From Alcanivorax sp. (GTDB lineage Bacteria > Pseudomonadota > Gammaproteobacteria > Pseudomonadales > Alcanivoracaceae): a DNA stretch of 64,000 nt. The notes beneath the pieces were generated by a model. The model had not been told where the DNA came from, ran no database searches, and saw only the letters and a program-made list of their open reading frames with translations. Shown here piece after piece: positions 58,169 through 64,000 of the stretch. Where the stretch lies: contig JAKUPL010000014.1 of the NCBI GenBank assembly GCA_022449455.1, forward strand, positions 45,833 to 109,832, written 5' to 3'. The translations under genes and the position numbers were made by a program. The stretch's first letter is position 1; every line of letters starts with the position of its first letter.

Positions 58169-58260
58169 CGGTTCACTCCGAGAATTAGGCACTAACACTC
58201 CTCTATTATTGATTGACCCGTCCTATATGGGTGCAAAACACTGAAAAACAAGGGGTTAGT

Positions 58261-59259
58261 TCAACGATCTTGTCGGAAACGGTCGGGACTCACGCCATAC
58301 CAGCGTTTGAAGGCCTTGCCGAAATTGCTGGCATCGGAGAAGCCGAGCCGCCGCGCCACTTCGCCCACCGGCAGGCCGTCGCGGCGCAGCCAGGCGGCGG
58401 CCTGCTCCGCCCGTTGCTCCTCGATCAGCTTGCGATAGCCGCTGCCGGCGTCCGCCAGATGACGGCGCAGTGAGCGCTCGCTGAGATTCACGGAGGCGGC
58501 CAGTTCGGCCAGGGAGGGCGGGTTGTCCGCGCGCAGCCGCAGCAGCCCGCGCAGGGTGCGGATCAGCGGCGGCGCCCGGTCCAGTTCCGCCAGGGCCTGC
58601 TCCGCCAGTTGCTCGTGCTGGCGGCACAGCGCCGCGTCGCCCAGAGGCAGCGGATCACGCAGGCCACCGGCATCGTGCCAGATCACATTGCGCTCGGCGC
58701 CGAAACGCACTTCCACGCCCAGGCGCTCCCGCCACAGGGTGGCCGCCGGGGGCCGCGGGCGGCTGAGTTCGATATCGCGGACCACGCCAGGGCGCGCCAC
58801 CCGCTGCAGATGCTTCACGTGCACGGCGACAAAGGCGTCCAGGGCGCAGGCGTGCACCGGCTCGCCAGGCAGGGCCTGGATCGCCAGGCCCTCGGCGCCG
58901 GGCCGGTGCAGCCGGGACACCGTGACGCTGGTGGAAATCAGCGCCTGGAATCGCACCACCAGATCCAGCACCCGGTCCAGGCTCGGGGCGGTCTGCACCA
59001 GCAGGCCCAGCAGCCGCAGGTGCATGGGCTGCGCCACCTGGCCCACGCGCAGGCCGATGGCCGGGTCGCCACTGAGCCGCTCCGCCGCCGTCCACAGCCG
59101 GCTCATGGCGTCCACCGGCACCCGACCGCCGGGTTCGGTGCCGAGCAGGGCCGGCTCCAGGCCGGCGGCCTCCAGCAGCGCCGCCGCCGACACGCCGCCA
59201 CGCTCCAGGGTGCCTACCAGCGCCAGCGGCCAGGCGGCCACGGTGGTGGCGGTGGTCAC
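58261..59259 (-). CDS. AraC-family regulator of the OruR/ArgR-like two-domain type
   Basis: The 332-residue protein probably starts at GTG 59259. The N-terminal part (about 1-200) has the arabinose-binding-like domain of AraC proteins that sense fatty or small acids (GGVSAAALLEAAGL, AIGLRVGQVAQPMHLRLLGLLVQTAPSL). The C-terminal AraC double HTH is NLSERSLRRHLADAGSGYRKLIEEQR and VGEVARRLGFSDASNFGKAFKRWYG. It is divergent from the sulfatase-like gene 90 bp away, a likely target. Confidence 0.88.
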   Translation of the reverse strand: MTTATTVAAWPLALVGTLERGGVSAAALLEAAGLEPALLGTEPGGRVPVDAMSRLWTAAERLSGDPAIGLRVGQVAQPMHLRLLGLLVQTAPSLDRVLDLVVRFQALISTSVTVSRLHRPGAEGLAIQALPGEPVHACALDAFVAVHVKHLQRVARPGVVRDIELSRPRPPAATLWRERLGVEVRFGAERNVIWHDAGGLRDPLPLGDAALCRQHEQLAEQALAELDRAPPLIRTLRGLLRLRADNPPSLAELAASVNLSERSLRRHLADAGSGYRKLIEEQRAEQAAAWLRRDGLPVGEVARRLGFSDASNFGKAFKRWYGVSPDRFRQDR

Positions 59260-59349
59260 CGGCCACCACCCGCTGGCCGTTTGCCACCTTGGTGTGGCCC
59301 GGGCACGGGGCTAGCCTGCTGCCAGGCATTCCAATAAGGACAAGATTCC

Positions 59350-61056
59350 ATGCGATACCTGTTTCTTTTAATGACGCTGGCGCTGGCCGCCTGCGGCGAC
59401 GACGAGACCACCATCGCCGCCCCCGAAGCCCCCGCTCCGGACGCCCTGAAAGCGCACACCCAGGTGTTCAAGCAAGGCGTGGTGGAAGTCACCGACGGCG
59501 TGTATGTGGCGATCGGCTACGGCCTGGCGAACTCCATTATGCTGGAAGGGGACGACGGCATCATCATCGTCGACACCATGGAAACGGTGGCGGAAGGGCG
59601 CCGGGTGCTGGCGGAATTCCGCGAGATCACCGACAAGCCGATCAAGGCGCTGATCTACACCCACAACCACGCCGACCATGTGTTCGGCGCGCGCGCCTTC
59701 GCCGCCCCCGGCGAGGTGCCGGTGTACGCCCACGAAAGCACCGGCTACTACATCAACCGGGTGGTCAACCAGATCCGCCCGATCATCACCGCCCGCTCCA
59801 TGCGCATGTTCGGCCACCATCTGCCGGAAGGGGAGCTGATCAACGACGGCATCGGTCCGTTCCTGGGGGTCGCCGAGGACAGCGAGCTGTTCGCGCTGCC
59901 GCCGGACCATACCGTGGATGAGCGGCTGGAAGTGACCATCGCCGGCCTGCGCCTGCAACTGGTGCACGCCCCGGGGGAGACCAACGACCAGCTGTTCGTG
60001 TGGCTGCCGGACAAGAAAGTGGTGCTGTCCGGCGACAACATCTATCAGGCGTTCCCGAACCTGTACACCATTCGCGGCACCCCTTACCGGGACACCGGCC
60101 AATGGGTGGCCAGCCTCGACAAGATTCGCGCCCTGGGTGCCGAATACCTGGTGCCCAGCCATACCCGGCCGCTCACCGGCGCCGACACCATCGACGACAC
60201 CCTGACCGCCTACCGGGACGCCATCCAGTACGTGCACGACCAGACCCTGCGCTACATGAACAAAGGCTACACGCCGGACCAGATCGTCGAGCGGGTGCAC
60301 CTGCCGCCGCATCTGGCCGAGCACCCCTGGCTGCAACCGTTCTATGGCAAGGTCAGCTGGTCGATCCGTTCCGTGTTCGACGGTTACCTGGGCTGGTTCG
60401 ACGGCAACCCGAGCACCCTGCAACCCCTGCCCGAAGGTGAGCGGGCCCGTCATATGGCGGACCTGGCCGGCGGCGATGCCGCCCTGCTGGACAAGGCCCG
60501 CGAGGCGCTGGAGCAGGGTGACGCCCAGTGGGCCCTGAGCCTGAGTGACGATCTCGCGGTGCTGCGCCCGGACGACGATCAGGTGGCCGACCTGCGCGCC
60601 GCCGCCCTGCGCCGGCTGGCCGAGGGCGAGGCCAACCCCAACGCCCGCAACTATTATTTCACCGTGGCCCGGGAGGCCGCCGACGGCCTCAAGCCCGGTT
60701 TCCGCGCCCCCCCGCCGGACGGCTTTCTGGCGACGCTGCCCATCGACAATTTCCTGCACGCCATGCCCGCCTTCCTGAAGGCCGAGGAGACCCTGGACGC
60801 GGAGGAGAAGCTGGGCTTCGAGTTCAGCGATTCCGGCCGTGCCTTCACCCTGGTGATCCGCCACGGCGTGGCGGTGGTGCACGAGGGCCTGGACGACGAC
60901 ACCGCGGCGGTGCTGGTCGCCCGCGAGCCGGTCTGGAAGCAGATCGCCGCCGGCCAGCGCAATCCGGCCATGGCGTTGGCCGGCAGCGATCTGGATATCC
61001 GTGGCGGCAAGGTCGCGGCGCTGCGCATTCTCGGCTACTTCGAAAAAATGGACTGA
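59350..61056 (+). CDS. Alkylsulfatase-like metallo-beta-lactamase-fold lipoprotein
   Basis: The 568-residue protein begins with a short lipoprotein signal (MRYLFLLMTLALAAC, lipobox LAAC). The MBL domain has THNHADHVFGARAF with the zinc His/Asp set, then HAPGETNDQLFVWLPDKKVVLSGDN and VPSHTRPL. An alkylsulfatase dimerisation domain follows (FDGNPSTLQPL, then the tandem helical region), and a SCP2-like C-terminus. This is the SdsA1-type secondary alkyl sulfatase plan. It probably cleaves alkyl sulfate surfactants in the envelope. Confidence 0.86.
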   Translation: MRYLFLLMTLALAACGDDETTIAAPEAPAPDALKAHTQVFKQGVVEVTDGVYVAIGYGLANSIMLEGDDGIIIVDTMETVAEGRRVLAEFREITDKPIKALIYTHNHADHVFGARAFAAPGEVPVYAHESTGYYINRVVNQIRPIITARSMRMFGHHLPEGELINDGIGPFLGVAEDSELFALPPDHTVDERLEVTIAGLRLQLVHAPGETNDQLFVWLPDKKVVLSGDNIYQAFPNLYTIRGTPYRDTGQWVASLDKIRALGAEYLVPSHTRPLTGADTIDDTLTAYRDAIQYVHDQTLRYMNKGYTPDQIVERVHLPPHLAEHPWLQPFYGKVSWSIRSVFDGYLGWFDGNPSTLQPLPEGERARHMADLAGGDAALLDKAREALEQGDAQWALSLSDDLAVLRPDDDQVADLRAAALRRLAEGEANPNARNYYFTVAREAADGLKPGFRAPPPDGFLATLPIDNFLHAMPAFLKAEETLDAEEKLGFEFSDSGRAFTLVIRHGVAVVHEGLDDDTAAVLVAREPVWKQIAAGQRNPAMALAGSDLDIRGGKVAALRILGYFEKMD

Positions 61057-61159
61057 GGGCGGCCGAACTTGCCCGATGGCAGGCAATCAAGGCATGCTCC
61101 CGAACCATGGCGCGGCTCGCCCGCGCCGCTTTTTTCGATGGAACCGACGGGAACCCGCC

Positions 61160-62029
61160 ATGATGCGCCGCTCCGGGCAATCGCCCCTTCTGATCGCCTC
61201 CGCCCTGGCCCTGGCCTTGTCCCTGGCCGCCTGCGACAACAGCACCGACACGCCGCCCAAGGAGGAGGCCGGCCCGGCCACGGACGGCGGGCAGCCCGCC
61301 AAATCCGATGACACCGGCGACAGCGGCGAACAGGCGGCCCGACCGGTGCCGGCCAAGCTGACCCACCAAATGGAAACCCTGGAACGGCGTCCGCAAGGCT
61401 GTGACGGGGACGATTGCCCGGTGTTCGAAGTGCATCTGCAGGTTTACGACGGGCAACCGGCATTGAACGCCGCCGTACGCCGGCAACTGACCGGCCAGCT
61501 GGTGGTGACCGGCGAGAACCCGACCACCCCGGACAGCCTGGAGGCCGCCGCCGACCAGTTCCTGGCCACCGCCGCCGGCGTCGCCGCCGAAGGCAGCCAC
61601 GGTTGGGAACTGTCCGGCGACACCAAGCAGATCGGCCGCTGGCACGACCTGGTTACCGTGGCCATCAACAGCTACGAATTCACCGGCGGCGCCCACGGCA
61701 TGCCGATCACTCAATGGCTGAACTGGGATCTGGCGGAGAACCACGCCGTGCCCCTGGGCCGGCTGATCGCATCCGGCCAGGAGGAGGCGTTCTGGAACGC
61801 CGCCGAGCAGGCCCACGCCCGCTGGGTGGAGAAAGAGGCGCCGTCCGACGATGGCTTCCGGGAAGACTGGCCGTTCCAGCAGACCGATTCCTACCGGCTC
61901 ACCCGGGACGGGGTGGTGCTGCATTATGACGTTTACAGCATCGCGCCCTATGCCATGGGCCAGCCGCAGCTGACGGTGCCCTGGAGCGCTCTGGACGGCG
62001 TGATCCGGCCGTCCTATCGGCCGTATTGA
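61160..62029 (+). CDS. DUF3298/RsiV-like lipoprotein
   Basis: The start at 61160 is chosen because it places a lipoprotein signal (LLIASALALALSLAAC, lipobox LAAC) at the N-terminus. The 289-residue product has an N-terminal Asp/Glu/Pro-rich linker, then a DUF4163/DUF3298 pair. Typical elements are VTVAINSYEFTGGAHGMPITQWLNWDL and FVLHYDVYSIAPYAMGQP (here VLHYDVYSIAPYAMG). Such proteins sit in the envelope; related RsiV is an anti-sigma factor that binds lysozyme, but no sigma gene is present here. Confidence 0.82.
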   Translation: MMRRSGQSPLLIASALALALSLAACDNSTDTPPKEEAGPATDGGQPAKSDDTGDSGEQAARPVPAKLTHQMETLERRPQGCDGDDCPVFEVHLQVYDGQPALNAAVRRQLTGQLVVTGENPTTPDSLEAAADQFLATAAGVAAEGSHGWELSGDTKQIGRWHDLVTVAINSYEFTGGAHGMPITQWLNWDLAENHAVPLGRLIASGQEEAFWNAAEQAHARWVEKEAPSDDGFREDWPFQQTDSYRLTRDGVVLHYDVYSIAPYAMGQPQLTVPWSALDGVIRPSYRPY

Positions 62030-62035
62030 TTCTCC

Positions 62036-62926
62036 TCAGCCCGGCGCGGTGGACGCCCGGCACAGCTCCAGCCAGCGCTCCACCCCCGGGCTGCGGTACT
62101 TCTCCCGGTGCAGCACGAAATAGAACGCGCGGCTGAAGTCCCGCCCTGGCACCGGCAGCGGCACCAGGGAACCACGCCGGAACGCCTCGCGCAGGGACAC
62201 CCGTGACAGGCAACTGATGCCGAGCCCGGTTTCCACCGCGCGCTTGATCGCCTCGGTGTGTTCCAGCTCCAGCAGCAGGTGCAGATCCGGCAGAATGCCG
62301 TGCATGCCGCGCTCGAAGGTCTGGCGGGTGCCGGAGCCGGGCTCGCGCACGATCCAGGTGGCGGCCTTGAGGTCGTCATCGTCGAGGCGCTCGCGTCCGG
62401 CCAGCGGATGGTCCGGCGCGCAGAACACCACCAGCTCGTCGTCCCGCCAGGGCAGCAGATCCAGGTCCCGGTGATTGATTTCACCCTCGATCAGACCCAG
62501 ATCAAGGTCGAAGCCCAACACCCGGTCAACAATGTTGCGGGTGTTGGCCACTTCCAGCTGCACGCGGGCACCGGGCTGCTCGGCCATATAGCGGGCCATG
62601 ATGCTGACCGCCAGGTAGTTGCCGATGGTGAGGGTCGCCCCCACCTTGAGCTGACCCAGTTCCTGGTGGGCCAGCAGGCCGGCCTCCAGGTCCCGGGCCT
62701 GGGCCAGCAACGCCTCGGCCCGGGGCCAGAGCTGACGGCCCAGTTCGTTGAGGCGCAGCCGCTTGCCGGCGCGTTCGAACAGCTTCACCTCGAACTGGGA
62801 TTCCAGCTCCTTGAGCGCCCCGGAGGCGGCGGACTGGGACATGCTGAGATGGGCGGCGGCGCGGCTCACGTTTTCGAAATGGGCGGTGGCCAGAAAGACT
62901 TCCAACTGCCTCAGGGTGTAGCGCAT
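62036..62926 (-). CDS. LysR-type regulator divergent from fpr (FinR-like)
   Basis: The start at 62926 gives MRYTLRQLEVFLATAHFENVSRAAAHLSMSQSAASGALKELE, a standard LysR HTH (about 1-62), followed by a LysR substrate-binding domain. The 296-residue protein is divergent from fpr. In pseudomonads the LysR regulator FinR sits in this position and activates fpr under superoxide stress. Three palindromic elements lie between the genes, at 62987-63039. Confidence 0.85.
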   Translation of the reverse strand: MRYTLRQLEVFLATAHFENVSRAAAHLSMSQSAASGALKELESQFEVKLFERAGKRLRLNELGRQLWPRAEALLAQARDLEAGLLAHQELGQLKVGATLTIGNYLAVSIMARYMAEQPGARVQLEVANTRNIVDRVLGFDLDLGLIEGEINHRDLDLLPWRDDELVVFCAPDHPLAGRERLDDDDLKAATWIVREPGSGTRQTFERGMHGILPDLHLLLELEHTEAIKRAVETGLGISCLSRVSLREAFRRGSLVPLPVPGRDFSRAFYFVLHREKYRSPGVERWLELCRASTAPG

Positions 62927-62986
62927 GGCGGCGATCCCGTGTATATATGCGCCCGCGGCGCACAAATGCGAACTATTAGCGTTTAT

Positions 62987-63039
62987 ATATCGACAACGTC
63001 GATATCAAATATCGGAATTACCCATTTTACCGATATCGG
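62987..63039. promoter_or_regulatory. Operator region with two palindromes between finR-like gene and fpr
   Basis: ATATCGAC-AAC-GTCGATAT (62987-63005) is a perfect 8-bp inverted repeat, and CCGATATCGG (63030-63039) is a second palindrome. ATATCGG also recurs directly at 63010-63016 and 63033-63039. LysR regulators bind interrupted palindromes of this size. A likely fpr -10 (TACATT, near 63049) follows. Confidence 0.6.
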
Positions 63040-63094
63040 AAAAGTGGTTACATTCTCACCAACTGAAGATTTGGGAATAAAAGCGCATTAGCTT

Positions 63095-63871
63095 ATGTCA
63101 AATTTGAATACCGAAACCGTCACCAGCGTGCACCATTGGAACGACACGCTGTTCAGCTTCACCACCAGTCGGGACCCGGGTTTCCGCTTCAAGAACGGTC
63201 ATTTCACCATGATCGGCCTGGAACAGGAGGGTGGCCGGCCACTGCTGCGCGCCTATTCCATCGCCAGCGCCAATTACGAGGAAGAGCTGGAGTTCTTCAG
63301 CATCAAGGTGCCGGACGGCCCGCTCACCTCCCAGCTGCAGAAAATTCAGCCCGGCGACAAGATTTACGTGAGCCGCAAGCCCACCGGCACCCTGGTGGCG
63401 GATCATCTGCGCCCCGGCAAGCGCCTGTGGCTGCTGTCCACCGGCACCGGCCTGGCGCCGTTCATGAGCATCATCAAGGACCCGGAAATCTACGACCAGT
63501 TCGACCAGGTGATTCTCACCCACGGGGTGCGCTACACCTCCGAGCTGGCCTACCGGGAAATCATCGAGAACGAACTGCCGAACAATGAATTCTTCGGCGA
63601 GTACGTGCGCAACCAGCTGCTGTACTACCCCACCGTGACCCGGGAGCCGTACCGCAACAAGGGCCGCCTGACCGACCTGATGACCTCCGGCAAGATCTTC
63701 GAGGATCTGAACCTGCCGACCCCGAATCTGGACGAAGACCGCTTCATGCTGTGCGGCAGCCCGGCCATGCTCAAGGATCTCACCGACATTCTGGACGGTT
63801 GGGGCTTCCGTGAGTCCCGCGGCGGCCACGCCCACGAATACGTGATCGAGCGCGCTTTCGTCGAGAAATAA
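63095..63871 (+). CDS. fpr: Ferredoxin(flavodoxin)-NADP+ reductase
   Basis: The 258-residue protein has the FAD motif RAYSIASANYEEELEFF, the pyridine-nucleotide loop LLSTGTGLAPFMSIIKDP, and the C-terminal MLCGSPAMLKDLTDIL followed by the aromatic-poor tail YVIERAFVEK of the bacterial subclass I reductases. It moves electrons between NADPH and ferredoxin or flavodoxin and helps recover from oxidative stress. It is divergent from the FinR-like gene and followed by a strong terminator. Confidence 0.96.
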   Translation: MSNLNTETVTSVHHWNDTLFSFTTSRDPGFRFKNGHFTMIGLEQEGGRPLLRAYSIASANYEEELEFFSIKVPDGPLTSQLQKIQPGDKIYVSRKPTGTLVADHLRPGKRLWLLSTGTGLAPFMSIIKDPEIYDQFDQVILTHGVRYTSELAYREIIENELPNNEFFGEYVRNQLLYYPTVTREPYRNKGRLTDLMTSGKIFEDLNLPTPNLDEDRFMLCGSPAMLKDLTDILDGWGFRESRGGHAHEYVIERAFVEK

Positions 63872-63895
63872 GCCCGCGCTGAATCTTCAGTACCT

Positions 63896-63923
63896 GCCCC
63901 GCCGCCCGGCGGGGCTTTTTTTT
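63896..63923 (+). terminator. Terminator after fpr
   Basis: GCCCCGCCG (63896-63904) and CGGCGGGGC (63907-63915) form a perfect stem, followed by eight T (63916-63923). Nothing else was recognised from there to the window end. Confidence 0.9.
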
Positions 63924-64000
63924 GGTTCATCGCGCTTTAGCGGGAAATCGATGCGAGGGGTTTCTATCCGGGACGCGGATCTGTGTGGGTGCCTTCCGGG

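Noticed and set aside
59368..61086. 572-codon open frame antisense to the sulfatase-like gene
   Set aside because: It is a shadow of a conserved MBL-fold gene; no ribosome site or family.

Overview
The window looks like a high-GC gammaproteobacterial chromosome carrying a defence island on its left side. The right two thirds hold typical housekeeping genes: gmk, rpoZ, spoT, ridA, purE/purK, oxyR, recG and fpr with a divergent LysR regulator. Together with many small lipoproteins and an alkylsulfatase-like hydrolase, they fit an Alcanivorax/Alloalcanivorax-type marine bacterium. That assignment is an inference from gene content and base composition, not from a marker gene.

About 1-24.1 kb is a single plus-strand defence operon built on a type 1 BREX system. 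The order is small HTH protein, brxA, brxB, brxC, an AlbA/HATPase regulator-like protein, an AAA ATPase plus a small PD-(D/E)xK-like protein, pglX, pglZ, brxL, an RloC-like ATPase with a zinc-hook motif, and an SbcD/SbcC (Mre11/Rad50-like) pair. Most junctions overlap or are under 15 bp. The two larger gaps flank accessory genes: 40 bp before the AlbA protein and 137 bp before the ATPase/nuclease pair. A good sigma70-like promoter with a palindrome between its -35 and -10 lies upstream of the first gene. About 24.1-28.3 kb is accessory DNA on the minus strand: a DUF7673-like protein, a 52-residue membrane protein, a serine recombinase with a res-like repeat cluster upstream, and three small hypothetical or envelope genes. 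It ends in an AT-rich gene-free stretch that is probably near the island edge.

About 28.3-33.6 kb holds a large lipoprotein, a LuxR-type regulator fused to a degenerate alpha/beta hydrolase, and a MocR-type regulator. The MocR gene diverges from a catabolic cluster at 33.7-41.2 kb: degradative HMG-CoA reductase, HMG-CoA lyase, a CaiB-type CoA-transferase, a complete TRAP transporter and two MaoC-like hydratases. I read this as uptake and breakdown of mevalonate and/or related C6 branched acids to acetoacetate and acetyl-CoA.

At 42.2-43.3 kb a lower-GC AbiD/AbiF-type (Abi_2) gene sits alone among high-GC genes. Upstream of it is a strong promoter driving a structured leader, which matches the arrangement of the known abiF RNA motif. 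It is a second, independent defence module. The rest (43.3-64 kb) is core chromosome: a DoeB-like deacylase, gmk-rpoZ-spoT-ridA, a lipoprotein hydrolase, purEK, a CBS protein, oxyR-recG, tandem-DUF1428/HxlR, AraC and sulfatase-like genes, and finR-like/fpr with palindromic operators between them. No rRNA, tRNA, IS element or CRISPR array was seen.
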